Shown piece after piece: positions 33,830 through 44,329 of a stretch of DNA of 64,000 bases (position 1 is the first letter of the stretch; each line of letters begins with the position of its first letter). Origin of the DNA: Biomphalaria glabrata (lineage: Eukaryota > Mollusca > Gastropoda > Planorbidae); the NCBI RefSeq assembly GCF_947242115.1, contig NC_074728.1, forward strand, positions 20,008,542-20,072,541, read 5' to 3'. The position numbers and the translations under genes were made by a program. Below the pieces are notes generated by a model. It was not told the origin of the DNA, ran no database searches, and was given only the letters and a program-made list of their open reading frames with translations.

Positions 33830-34540
33830 TTAATTATCAGGAGATAGTATTTTCCCTTTGCAACTTCTCCTGTGACTAAAGAGGAAAGTCCTTGATACAC
33901 AGATGCGTTCACAGGTTGGGCATCTGTAATCACCGGGCGCCGTTATAATTCCACCCTTTTTCCTTCTACTGTTGTGTATGACATTTGCAATCTGGGGCAC
34001 TTCCTTTATGCTAACTCTCCGTGTGGCATCTGCAATCTGGGGCACTTCCTTTATGCTAACTCTCCGTGTGGCATCTGCAATCTGGGGCACTTCCTTTATG
34101 CTAACTCTCCGTGTGGCATCTGCAATCTGGGGCACTTCCTTTATGCCAACTCTCCATGTGGCATCTGCAATCTGGGGCACTTCCTTTATGCTAACTCTCC
34201 ATGTGGCATCTGCAATCTGGGGCACTTCTTTTAGGCTCCCTCTCCATGTGGCATCTGCAATCTGGGACACTTCCTTTATGCTAACTCTCCATGTGGCATC
34301 TGCAATCTGGGGCACTTCTTTTAGGCTCCCTCTCCATGTGGCATCTGCAATCTGGGACACTTCCTTTATGCTAACTCTCCATGTGGCATCTGCAATCTGG
34401 GGCACTTCCTTTATGCTAACTCTCCATGTGGCATCTGCAATCTGGGGCACTTCTTTTATGCTAACTCTCCATGTGGCATCTGCAATCTGGGGCACTTCTT
34501 TTAGGCTCCCTCTCCATGTGGATCTAATATAAAAATACAA
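33830..34540 (-). pseudogene. LINE protein tail: zinc finger preceded by a 15-residue tandem repeat
   Basis: This 236-codon minus-strand frame has no start of its own and is the 3' end of a LINE reading frame. Residues 8-187 are twelve copies of a 15-residue unit ending KEVPQIAD, with ATWRVSIK and ATWRGSLK variants alternating. The C-terminal 50 residues read PGDYRCPTCERICVSRTFLF followed by SHRRSCKGK. This is a CxxC...HxxxC finger like the one that ends RTE-like LINE proteins (CHRDCHSRIGLYSHSRRC type). A homologous tail without the array is at 53185-53305. A diverged one is at 62225-62336. The repeat expansion is local and the frame stayed open because 45 is a multiple of three. Confidence 0.65.
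33978..34522. repeat. 45-bp minisatellite, twelve copies
   Basis: The unit is GGCATCTGCAATCTGGGGCA followed by CTTCCTTTATGCTAACTCTCCATGT (25 bp). Two variants (TTCCTTTATGCTAAC and TTCTTTTAGGCTCCC) alternate between about 34190 and 34400. That suggests a 90-bp higher-order duplication. Confidence 0.95.
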
Positions 34541-34776
34541 AAATATAAAGCTACGGCTGAATAGCTAGGATGATAGATCATCGATGCGAGCTGATAATGC
34601 AAATGTCGTCGCCTTTTCTTTTTCTTATTTTTTCAATGACAACTATAATAAGTATGCAATGCATGCTGCAGTGGTTAAACATAACTTATAAACTAATTTA
34701 CAAAAAATATATATATTAAATTTGTTTCTGGTTGTTGACACCTTTAATAATTCTTTTTAAACTATTTTTTTTTCAG
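34541..34776. other. Upstream intron or flank of glycosyltransferase 1
   Basis: AT-rich sequence ending in the splice-acceptor-like CTATTTTTTTTTCAG at 34762-34776. No other feature is recognised. Confidence 0.5.
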
Positions 34777-35799
34777 GAAATTGTACATCGTATTACCATC
34801 AGAAATAGTTTTACTATTGTTCTCTTGGTGCAGCTAGTGATTTTAATGACTTGGGGTCTCTACCCTGTCACTAAGCCAAAGGAACGAACAGACGCTTTGC
34901 TTTATCTCTCGACAGACGACCCCAGACTACTCTTGTTGAATTCGCTGGCAGAGCGAGAAACTGGATATGACTACATCAATAAACATTATGAGAACCTCCG
35001 AATCGTGTTTCAACAAATGGACAGTATCATCAAAGAAGATAAAAAGTCGATTCTATCATTCATAGCCCAGCCGATTATAAACAATCACAGCTTCAGCTAT
35101 CTCCACAACCCTGACAAAACGTGTGTGAATGCTAAGACGGAGATTTTAATTGTGGTGCCCTCTGCGCCTGGAAATTTTGAGAACCGCTTAAATATAAGAT
35201 ATAGCGATTACATCAATTTTACCAGAAATGCAGAGAACAAAGCGAGACTCTTGTTTTTCCTGGGACAGACAAAGTCCGATGAAATGCAAAGCAAGATAGA
35301 CGGGGAATCGGCTGCGTATGAAGATATCGTGCAGGAGTCCTTCGAAGACGTCTACCAGAATATTCGATACAAAGCAGTATCGATGCTAAAGTGGGCCAAC
35401 ACGTTTTGCCCCCAGGCTCAGTACGTCATACGAAGCGACGATGACGTCCTGGTAAATCTGAGCGCGGTCACGGGGTCTCTCAAAGCTACTCACAAAAACT
35501 TTTCGAACTTCATCCTAGGGCGCGTGCGCTTTCACGACGCCCCGACGAGGAATAAAAAAGAGAAGTATTACTTATCCGAACAGGAATACCCGGAAAGGTG
35601 GTTCCCGCCGTTCGCGCTAGGTGGACTCCTGGGTTATCCGATGTTGACTGTGAAACTCTTGTATCAGGCGGCACTTCGAGAAAAGCCTATATGGTTAGAC
35701 GATGTCTTTATTACTGGCATTTGTGCCCCTAAAGTAGGAGTTAGACTTATAAACGAGAGCTCTTTTGCATTCATGCACAAAGGAAAATGGGCGCATTAA
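34777..35799 (+). CDS. Beta-1,3-galactosyltransferase-like protein (GT31), last exon, paralogue 1
   Basis: It encodes a Golgi type II membrane glycosyltransferase that would transfer a sugar from a UDP-sugar in a beta-1,3 linkage. After a pyrimidine tract and CAG at 34776 the frame is open for 340 codons in phase 0. The hydrophobic segment SFTIVLLVQLVILMTWGLY is the membrane anchor. GT31 landmarks follow in order: PIINNHSFSYLHNPDKTC, ILIVVPSAPGNFENRLNIR, LLFFLGQT, YEDIVQESFEDVYQNIRYKA, the metal-binding IRSDDDVLVN, FPPFALGGLLGYPM and WLDDVFITGIC. The last corresponds to EDVYxG in vertebrate enzymes, with Asp for Glu. The exon covers the whole catalytic domain and ends at a TAA. The initiator Met probably lies in an upstream exon. 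Alternatively, an unspliced start at 34732 would add 15 residues. Paralogue 2 is at 50665. Acceptor sugar unknown. Confidence 0.85.
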   Translation, partial: EIVHRITIRNSFTIVLLVQLVILMTWGLYPVTKPKERTDALLYLSTDDPRLLLLNSLAERETGYDYINKHYENLRIVFQQMDSIIKEDKKSILSFIAQPIINNHSFSYLHNPDKTCVNAKTEILIVVPSAPGNFENRLNIRYSDYINFTRNAENKARLLFFLGQTKSDEMQSKIDGESAAYEDIVQESFEDVYQNIRYKAVSMLKWANTFCPQAQYVIRSDDDVLVNLSAVTGSLKATHKNFSNFILGRVRFHDAPTRNKKEKYYLSEQEYPERWFPPFALGGLLGYPMLTVKLLYQAALREKPIWLDDVFITGICAPKVGVRLINESSFAFMHKGKWAH

Positions 35800-37140
35800 A
35801 AATTGACTATTTTAAGTTTCCCCATTACGTCCCATGCAAAACAAAAACCCAGCCAGATTGATATTGAGTTATATTAGTTATATGTCACAAGCCAAAAAGC
35901 CAAATGCTATTGCACTGACATGGATATTATTCGTTAAAATAGAAATAAAATTCACCAAATTCTCTTTAATTCAGTATTGTCTACCGCCTGCTAAGCAAAA
36001 GGATCAACCACAAATCTTTTAGCAGACACAGGCAATGCTGCAATGCTCCAGACCAACACGAGTCCTGAGTGCAATCGGATTTCCATTTTAAATGAGATTG
36101 TGTTCATTTTCAATGATGCGTCAACTGAAGCTGAAACATTGTCTGACCGGAAATATGCAAGACTCAAAAGATGATTATAAATCGTATAATATCACAATAG
36201 AGTACATAGGGCTTTTATTCAACTCCACTGTGGCAGTGGCTTAAACTCCGAGTTTGTATTTCAAACTACGTTCTTGTTTGTGTTTTTTTCGTATCTTCCA
36301 TACGTTCTGAGATAGTGACTCTGCGGAGATACTATTTATTGCAGAATAAATATTGATATTAATTATACCAACTACAAAGACTACTTTACTTTCAGCGCTT
36401 CCAATAACAGTATTTGAATTCAAGAAAAAAAAATCGTTATCCCAGAGTTTACATTTTTCATGACAAGATACAATACTCTCAAAATTTATTATGGATCAAC
36501 CTATTTATTATATTTATTTAGTTCTTTACTTTTAATTTTACAATCCTGACAGCGAGAAAAAGTTTTAAACTATCATCAGTTAAACTTGTATTCTTTATTG
36601 ACTTTTTCAATTATGATCTGTAAGTGATGACTGACATCTTCCAGGCTTGCTTAGACCTGCCCAATTTCCTCTCTCCTTGCGAATTCCAATCACGTGGGAT
36701 GTGTTGCTGAGAGGATAATTACGCTTAAAGTGGGCTCGAGGTTCAACACCCGAAAACACAGAGAAAACTTTTTTGTAACCGTTACATTTTTATTTTCAAA
36801 AAATAAATCATCTTTAAATTAAATTTGGTCTATTCTGAAAACACTATCCTTGGTTGTTCCCGCACTTGACTCAAAGGTTGTTGTTTTTTATTTTGAATAT
36901 GCTTCAGTGGGAATTTCCGCATTCAAATTAAATGTTTCTTTGTATTCAGTAAGGAATAATTGCATGCATAAATAGACGTACTTGAACATTTTGCGCACCA
37001 TCTTATGTAGAAATCATTAGCGCGACTGTCATTATCAATGTGTGACAATATAATTATATGTATATAATACTTATGCAATTTATCAATATACAATTTTAAT
37101 ACGAAAAGCATATCTTTTGAATAGATGCAGTATTATTTAG
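35800..37140. other. 3' flank of glycosyltransferase 1, no further gene
   Basis: An AATAAA at 35943-35948 is a candidate poly(A) signal. A tRNA-like head remnant (TGTTGCTGAGAGGATAATTA, then CGAGGTTCAACACCCG) lies at 36698-36760. The rest is AT-rich with no recognised feature. Confidence 0.45.
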
Positions 37141-37148
37141 GTCCAGAC

Positions 37149-37328
37149 CAGGTGTTCTCAACCTGTGTCTCGCGACCCCCTTGGGGGTCGATTGACGATT
37201 TGCCAGTGATCGCCTAAGACCATCGAAAATATGGATGGTTATTGTCTATTCTTCTTTTGCTGTATGTGTGTGTGGGGGGGGGGGGGTCGCGGCAGAGTGG
37301 AGGATTGTAAAAAGGTTGAGAACCGCTG
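37149..37328 (-). mobile_element. Small hAT-like element, GGTTCTCAACC family
   Basis: It is a 180-bp element with inverted ends CAGGTGTTCTCAACCTGTG and AAGGTTGAGAACCGCTG. GTCCAGAC precedes and GTCTAGAC follows, an 8-bp duplication with one mismatch. It is the same family as 52961-53157 and 57333-57495 in opposite orientation (CGACCCCCTTGGGGGTCG near the left end). Confidence 0.88.
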
Positions 37329-37635
37329 GTCTAGACTAACGTCTTCGAATATATGGAAGTCTAGATCAATATCACAAAACTAGACTTTTTTTATACTCAA
37401 GGCATAACCATGATTTTCCCCCGTGTGTTTTGTGAGGAGGGCGATTTTCCTTTTTTAAACAAATTCATTGAATTTTTTTTATTATTTAAAATTAGAAAGA
37501 TCAAACTAGAGTTTTCCCGGTGAGGCTAACGAGATAGTAGGCGCTGACTCTTTTTTTCAAAGACATACATAAACAGTCATATTTCTAGGGAAATCGTTGC
37601 AACCGTTTTCGAGAATGTATCCATGCTACATTTGC
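37329..37635. other. AT-rich spacer
   Basis: No gene or repeat is recognised between the small hAT-like element and the 24-bp minisatellite. Confidence 0.4.
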
Positions 37636-37639
37636 CTCC

Positions 37640-37955
37640 AGAACCCAGGGTGCATTTGTTTCCAGGATCCAGGGTGCATTTGTTTCCAGGATCCAGGGTG
37701 CATTTGTTTCCAGGATCCAGGGTGCATTTGTTTCCAGGATCCAGGGTGCATTTGTTTCCAGGATCCAGGGTGCATTTGTTTCCAGGATCCAGGGTGCATT
37801 TGTTTCCAGGATCCAGGGTGCATTTGTTTCCAGGATCCAGGGTACATTTGTTTCCAGGATCCAGGGTGCATTTGTTTCCAGGATCCAGGGTGCATTTGTT
37901 TCCAGGATCCAGGGTGCATTTGTTTCCAGGATCCAGGGTGCATTTGTTTCCATGA
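37640..37955. repeat. 24-bp minisatellite, about 13 copies
   Basis: The unit GTGCATTTGTTTCCAGGATC CAGG is nearly invariant, with one copy reading GTACATTTG. It is open in several frames on both strands because the unit has no stop and its length is a multiple of three. There is no sign of a real gene. Confidence 0.95.
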
Positions 37956-37964
37956 ACGTGCGAC

Positions 37965-39420
37965 CTGAATAGATTCATGTCACAGAGTCTAGATTCATGT
38001 GACAGTTACTAGATTCATGTCACACAGCAGATTCATGTCGCACATACTAGATTCATGTGATAGTTACTAGATTCATGTCACACATACTAGATTCATGTCA
38101 CACATACTAGATTCATGTCACTTATACTAGATTCATGTGACAGTTACTAGATTCATGTTACACATACTAGATTCATGTCACACATACTAGATTCATGTGA
38201 CAGTTACTAGATTCATGTCACACATACTAGATTCATGTCACACATACTAGATTCATGTCACACATACTAGATTCATGTGACAGTTACTAGATTCATGTTA
38301 CACATATTAGATTTATGTCACACATATTAGATTCATGTCACACATACTAGATTCATGTGACAGTTACTAGACTCATGTCAAAGTTACTATATTCATGTCG
38401 CAGTTAGTAGATTCATGTCACACATACTAGATTCATGTCACAGTTACTAGATTCATGTTACACATACTAAATTCATGTCACAGTTACTAGATTTATGTCA
38501 CAGTTACTAGATTCATGTCGCACTTAGTAGACTAATGTCACAGTTACTATATTCATGTCGCAGTTAGTAGATTCATGTCACACATGCTAGATTCATTTCA
38601 CATTTACTAGATTCATGTTACACATACTAGATTCATGTAACAGTTACTAGATTTATGTCACAGTTACTAGATTCATGTCACAGTTAGTAGACTAATGTCA
38701 CACATACTAGATTCATGTCACACATACTAGATTCATGTCACAGTTACTAGATTTATGTCACAGTTACTAGATTCATGTCACAGTTAGTAGACTAATGTCA
38801 CATATACTAGATTCATGTCACACATACTAGATTCATGTCACTGTTACTAGAGTTATGTCACAGTTACTAGATTAATGTCACAGTTAGTAGACTAATGTCA
38901 CACATACTAGATTCATGTCACACATACTAGATTCATGTCACACATACTAGATTCATGTGACATTTACTAGATTCATGTCATACATACTAGATTCATGTAA
39001 CACATACTAGATTCATGTCACATACACTACATTTATGTCACACATACTAGATTCATGTGATAGTTACTAGATTCATGTCACAAATACTAGATTCATGTGA
39101 CAGTTACTAGATTTATGTCACACATATTATATTCATGTCATACATATTAAATTCATGTCACACACACTAGATGCATGTCACCGATGTAAAATGTATTCTA
39201 CACATACTAGAATCATGTCACAGCAGCTAGATTCATGTCACAGATGCTAGATTCGTCACAGTACTAGATTCATGTCACAGATGTTAGATTTTTGTCACAC
39301 ATACTAGCATCATTCCACAGCAGCTAGTTTCATGTCACAGAAGCTAGATTCATCACTGATACTATATTTTTGTCACAGATGTTAGATTCATGTCACGGAT
39401 AGTACATAAATGTTGGAGTT
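37965..39420. repeat. 20-bp minisatellite, about 70 copies
   Basis: The unit is TAGATTCATGTCACACATAC, with a frequent sister unit TAGATTCATGTCACAGTTAC. The two types are interspersed in short runs, with several recurring blocks that include a TAGTAGACTAATGTCACA variant. Copies past 39170 become irregular. A dispersed array of regularly spaced, unspaced units is a satellite and not a CRISPR. Confidence 0.95.
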
Positions 39421-39567
39421 AAAATTGAAATATTGCATTGTATCTAAGCAAGTCTATAGAGTCACTTTTATTCATCAACTTTTGAGCATTTTTATAACAC
39501 AAATTACAAATAAACTATTTTCTAGCATAATTACAACTTCGAATCATATCTTCTTTTTATTCTTCTT
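39421..39567. other. Spacer between minisatellite and LINE
   Basis: AT-rich sequence, nothing recognised. Confidence 0.4.
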
Positions 39568-40313
39568 CTAGCCAGCTTTATTGCTGCTGAGCTGTCAGCT
39601 TTTTTGCAGACTGTCCCAAGGAAAAAAGTGTGCTGTTTTCTTCAGCTGTTCAGCACTGCCGTACAGGGTGTTGGTTATGTTGGGCTGTAGTGGAAGAAGG
39701 GTCTGCCTAAGGTGGATTAGAGAGGGGCATTCAAAGAGGATATGGTTTCAGGTTTCAAAGGGGTGGGCGCAGTGTCTGCAAGGGGTAGTTTTGTGGAGTT
39801 TATTTAGTTCAGGTGGCAATTTAATAGTGGTGTGTGTCCTGTTCTTAGTTGGAAAATTGTAGATTGTTCTTTGCGGGGGAGGAAGTTAATACTGTCCAGT
39901 TTGTTAGGCGTAGTCATTTCTTTGTACATGGCTTTGCCTGTGTTTCCTGATGCCCATTGGTTGAGCCACTCCTCTTTGTGATTGTTAACTAACATTGACC
40001 TTAGGGTGAGGTAGTTAGCAGGTCTGTCTGGTTGTTCCATAGATGAACCTGCCTTTGATAGCTTGTCTGCCTTTTCATTTCCCATGATGCCAATGTGTCC
40101 AGGGATCCACTGTAGTGTGATATTGATATTTAATTTTGATATCATCTGATGGATTATCACAGTTAGTGTTGTCAACTCTCTTGGGCTGTTTGAGGTGCTG
40201 CTGTTAAGTGCTTGCAGAGTAGATTGGGAGTCTGTAAAGACAACAATATCTGATGGTGGTTGCACTCCTTCATATAATTTGTTTTCCACTGTCTGTAGTG
40301 CTATGGTAATCAT
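39568..40313 (-). pseudogene. LINE RNase H domain and C-terminus (I/Jockey-like)
   Basis: The minus strand from 40313 reads IVVFTDSQSTLQALNSSTSN, then LQWIPGHIGIMGNEKADKLS and later EQSTIFQLRTGHTPLLNCHL. This is an RNase H domain with the catalytic Asp of TDSQ and of KADK kept, followed by the LRTGH motif typical of I/Jockey-group LINE proteins. At 39804 the frame closes. The downstream part continues in another frame with PCRHCAHPFETWNHILFECP, an HCxxC-like motif of the same proteins, so one frameshift splits it. The 5' part is missing. The end is shared with 50276-50620. Confidence 0.75.
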
Positions 40314-40333
40314 ATATAAAATTAGAATGTAAA

Positions 40334-40372
40334 TTTTCCCCTTTCAGACATTGCGATTTATGTGGCAGACGA
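40334..40372 (-). repeat. SINE tail fragment
   Basis: TTTTCCCCTTTCAGACATTG and TGGCAGACGAT match the inverted 3' end of the main SINE. The rest is missing. Confidence 0.55.
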
Positions 40373-40379
40373 TATTAAC

Positions 40380-40450
40380 CATTCGACCACCGCCCCCCCC
40401 CCCAATACTTTAATACTGGGATAAATGATTCGAATACATTTCTTTTCAAA

Positions 40451-40517
<67 letters not shown>

Positions 40518-40632
40518 TATATGCTGTACGCACGTTTACGAATAGGGTTAGGATTTACTGGGCGATAGGGTTAGGGTTTGGAAAGAAATCGCCCCCCCCA
40601 CTCCAAAGTTCTGGATCCGCCCATGCCCTAGA
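40380..40632 (-). mobile_element. CACTGGCGGATCC-family fragment with AT microsatellite
   Basis: AATAGGGTTAGGATTTACTG, GGGTTAGGGTTTGG and TTCTGGATCCGCCCATG are the inverse of the left end of the 24021-25855 element (AAACCCTAACCCTATCTCCC, AGTAAACCCTAA). An AT microsatellite of about 70 bp lies at 40448-40521. No target duplication was found. Confidence 0.6.
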
Positions 40633-41490
40633 TAAGCCCGAATTCACCCCACCCACCCCACCCCACCCCTGACATGCCTCATGCCCTACAAAAATATACC
40701 AGCCTTCCGAGTGTGTTCCTCTTAGTCTGTTACTAGCACTAGATCAAGTAACTGAAAACCTGAGACGAACTCCCATTAGTTTTCACACCCTCCTCTAGTG
40801 CCCTATCAATAGACCGTGCTATTCGGCGTTGTGCCTAAATTTTTTTTTTAACAGGTCGAAGAAAAATGCAGACAACAGACGCCGCCCCCCCCCCCTCACC
40901 CCATTTTTTCCAATCAAGCTTTTTGTGATTTGTAAACTCAAACTTTTTTGGCAAACAGACAATCTGTTATAGGTGCCTGATAACGTATCTGGTGTTTTCC
41001 ACGAGACGACGGAGGTTTAAATTGTGAATGTCTGCAAACTATTTCAAACAGGTTTCCTGTGTTTGATCGCCTCATAGTGTCGCAATTTATTGCAGGTCTT
41101 TCTGCAGAGGTCAAAAGAATGTTAGAAATTGTTACATTTAGATGTATACTTTTTGTTTCCAACTTCAGCGGTGTTTCATATAAATATTCTAAGTAAAGTA
41201 ACTTATAAGCGTAAATAAACGCCCTTTACGAGAAATGTTTAAAATTTTACTATTTATAAAAGAGAAAAAACACCGATCCATAAAAATTATTGTTAAAACA
41301 TTATATATATATAAACCTATGCGACCGCAGTGGGCCCCGCATTTTCATAGGACCCTCGCTAATTCTAAGTGTATTTTATTACATTAAAGCATTTTTTTTT
41401 TTACAGTTTTAATAACTTAACTGTATAAAATTCATTTCTTGTGATATGAAAGGAGAGTAACCTTTGAGGGATTACGGGCACGACATGGCC
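40633..41490. other. Mixed AT-rich sequence without a recognised gene
   Basis: Poly-C runs lie near 40885. GCAGTGGGCCCCGCATTTT near 41327 may be a rearranged end of the CAGGGCCGGCC family. No host gene is seen. Confidence 0.4.
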
Positions 41491-41494
41491 TAAA

Positions 41495-42056
41495 TTGTGC
41501 CGATGTAACAAAAACCCAAAATACAACAAAACTCCTAATTTACCAGTGGTTCATGGAAATCTCCTGAAATTGCAAAATATACGAAAAAGTCCTAGAAAAC
41601 TCCGGAAATTATTAAAATCTTTTGAAATCTCCTGAAATATATATACAAAAATTGTCATTTTGGAGTGTCATTCAATATGGAAAACGCCAATCCCACGCGC
41701 GATAAAAAAATGGAATTATGCAATATCCGTAATTGCGGAATCTGGTGAAAGAAGCTTCTCGCGCCTCAAACTAATGAAGATTTACTTGAGGTCAACAATT
41801 CTCGAAGATAGATTGAAACATTTGGTAATTCTTGCTATTGAGCGTGATCTATTTAGGAAATAATTTTTTTTAAGATATACTGTATAACTTCACTACACGC
41901 AAGGCTCGAAAAGTAATTATGTACGTGGTAAAGAATAATTTAATGCAAATACAAAATTATTTTCTAAAACAAACTCTTAATTTTCACTTATTATCCATAT
42001 CCCTACCCAAACTTGGCCACTCGAAATCCGTTTCGCATAGGGCCCCACAATGGCTA
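41495..42056 (+). mobile_element. hAT relic, right part, second copy of the 23903-26286 family
   Basis: It shares AAATCTCCTGAAAT, ACTCCGGAAATTATTAAAAT and TTGGAGTGTCATTCAATATG with the first copy and ends GGCTAAGTCTGGCCCTG. The site where the nested element interrupts the first copy is uninterrupted here. The left end is not clear. Confidence 0.7.
41717..41863 (+). pseudogene. hAT transposase C-terminal fragment, second copy
   Basis: Translation reads AESGERSFSRLKLMKIYLRS followed by TILEDRLKHLVILAIERDLF. Slightly closer to the usual hAT motif than the 25.9-kb copy (AIERDL). No upstream domain remains. Confidence 0.75.
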
Positions 42057-42425
42057 AGTCTGGCCCTGCTATTTAGTGACGGGTAAATACTACTTGTTCT
42101 CCCCCCCCCCCCCCCCGCCTTCTTTTTTTTCGCAGCTAAAGCTACGTGGGGTAACTCTAGTCCGACTTAAGAAATAAAAGAGTGATCATTCCATGACTTT
42201 TAGTTCACAGTAATTAAGTTCGGCCCTCCATTTTAGTGAAGGTTGAATACTACTTGTTCTTCTCCCCCCCCCCCTTCTTTTTTTTTTGCCACTAAAGTAA
42301 CGTGGGGTAAATCTTGTCCGACATGTAGAAATAAAAGAGAGATATTTTCTTTACTTCTTGGTGTCCAAACTGTTGAGCCATTAAGAGAAGTATATATATA
42401 TATATTTATTTAGAGAGAGAGAGAG
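42057..42425. repeat. Two-part flanking repeat, second copy
   Basis: It has the same two-half structure as 26287-26570, with CTATTTAGTGACGGGTAAAT, a poly-C run, GGGGTAACTCTAGTCCGACT, then CATTTTAGTGAAGGTTGAAT. It ends with GTGTCCAAACTGTTGAGCCA, which matches 26538-26560. A GA microsatellite follows at 42411-42432. Confidence 0.7.
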
Positions 42426-42647
42426 AGAGAGATTATTATTTATTAATTTCATTCTCTGTCACTTCCAGAATCAAGCTTCGTAAAAGGCCACTATTTATTG
42501 TAGTAGCCTTAACAAAATAATCCCACTAATTATCATCAGAAAGTTAAATATCTAATATGTGTGACCGGCTGGCTAACGCCACCTGATTGGGCGTGAATTG
42601 TAAGCCGATGGCGCCTAGTATTTCTAGAATTAAATTGGTGCGCACCT

Positions 42648-42898
42648 TTTTAAAGTTCCCCTTTATACAGGGCAGATGATGTCAGATGTTTCTGTGGCCT
42701 ACGGTTAACAAGGGTGTCATGTGGCCAGCACAACGACCAACCGCCTTTACTTTTCCCTAATGTCATACTCATGAGAGCTGGGCGGACTCAGACGCGCCCA
42801 AAGATTCCGAAATTAAATAAACCCAGTCTTCATCAGGTTACGAACCCCGCCCCCGGTTTGGACGCCAAAAGCTTTACCGCTAAGCCACCGCGCCTCCA
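42648..42898 (-). repeat. tRNA-derived SINE
   Basis: The inverted copy runs from AAGTTCCCCTTTATACAGGG to GCCACCGCGCCTCC, so the head is complete. The body has small deletions. The B box (GGTTACGAACCCCG) is altered. Confidence 0.88.
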
Positions 42899-42924
42899 AC
42901 TGACCTGTTTGCCAGCGAGGACAA

Positions 42925-43825
42925 GGTTTTCCGGTTCCCCAACATAATAGCGCAAACAAAATAGCGCGAACAAAATATTATTTTTTTTGGATCATTTTGC
43001 AAGAAATACTTTAGATATGGTAAAATATGAATAGAGTCAATATTTTTATAATTTAATATTATAATTATTTTTCAGTCGTTTTGCAAGAAACACTTTAGAT
43101 TTCTTAAAACAAAAATATGCAAACATTCTGCAAAAATAATATAAGCTTAAATGGATGATTTCAAAATATAGCATTTATTTATAATCCGAAAATCCACTTG
43201 AAAACAAGTAGATATACTTCCATACTTGTCAGATTTAGAGACAGGCACAAAGCTTTCACTAAGTCAAATTTGATGCAATGTCACATAAAAACTCAATCAG
43301 TGGCTTACTTCCGTGCATTGACAATATAGCTGCAAGATGTCTGTTAAGTTGGAGGCACCACCTAACCCTGGTGATAGCTAGCTTAACTAATCCTGACACA
43401 CCTAAGTTTGCCTATGTTGCGGCAAGAGACGCCCTGGTTGGATCAAAGAGAGATGCCGCAGATAATCAAGATTACTGATTTATACTATAACACACATGTG
43501 TAACAGACACATCATCATATACCTAAACCTTGAACGGGGTCACCACATATTAAAATCTTTTTTTTTAAGCAAGTTATGTATTTTAAACATTGGTGAAAAA
43601 GGAAAATGAGATTAAATTTTAAAGAACTCTCTTTCTCCTTAACAAAAAATGCTGCCCAGGAACTTCACGTACTTTTATACACATTATACATATTATACAC
43701 ATCAGCGCTATTTTGTCTTGTGCTATTTTTTCGGGATATTTCGCGCTATTTTGTGGCGCTATTTTGTCAACGCTATTTTGTCGGTTCTATTTAGTCCGCG
43801 TTATTTTGTCGGGTCATCCAGTTTT
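42925..43825. mobile_element. Probable DNA element with AAAATAGCGC terminal arrays
   Basis: The left side reads TTCCGGTTCCCCAACATAAT, then AGCGCAAACAAAATAGCGCG. The right side has five inverse units of about 18 bp (GCGCTATTTTGT) and closes GTCGGGTCATCCAGTTTTCC. The ends are imperfect inverted repeats. The interior (43278-43478) has a 66-codon frame with no recognised domain. No clear target duplication. It could be a MITE or a relic of a longer transposon. Confidence 0.5.
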
Positions 43826-44325
43826 CCAATTATCAACAAACAATAAAGAAGAAAAACATTATAAATACTTAAAACAAAAAACAACAACAAAGCTAATATT
43901 AAGTGTTATCGTATCAATAAGTTTGGATCAGTTATGTTTTTCATTGGTTATAGATCTAGACTAACAAAAATAAATCTGTGCGATTTAAAATGTGTTTACT
44001 TATTGTTTTTGTTTAGCGCAATTTCATACTTTTAGATTTCTCAATGCGTTATGATTTTATAACATGTCTGGACCAGTTAGGACCATTTAGGAAGAGGGTA
44101 TCTTTAGGAATGTTACCGTGATCGCAATTTAAATGCATAAAAATAAAAAAAAGTGTACTACTCGAATCCGAGCTCAGGGTTCAAGCCTCCTCATGCGGAC
44201 TAAATCAACTTTTGCCACCATATCTGTCAAGTACAATGTCTTTCCATTGTTTGATACCAAACAAAATAATTAATATTACCAATAGGTAATAAGCTAGTTG
44301 TTTAATTTTTGTTATTGTTTCCTGT
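43826..44325. other. AT-rich stretch without a recognised gene
   Basis: GAGCTCAGGGTTCAAGCCTC near 44168 resembles a worn tRNA T arm. Nothing else is seen. Confidence 0.4.
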
Positions 44326-44329
44326 TTTG

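Noticed and set aside
33972-34532. 186-codon plus-strand frame over the 45-bp array
   Set aside because: The minus strand has the LINE zinc-finger tail and explains the sequence. The plus frame is a shadow.
37577-37978. Five overlapping long frames over the 24-bp array
   Set aside because: The unit has no stop in several frames and its length is divisible by three, so openness is automatic.
37965-39420. CRISPR-like array of 20-bp repeats
   Set aside because: The units are directly adjacent without unique spacers, there are two interspersed unit variants, no cas genes, and the context is eukaryotic. It is a minisatellite.
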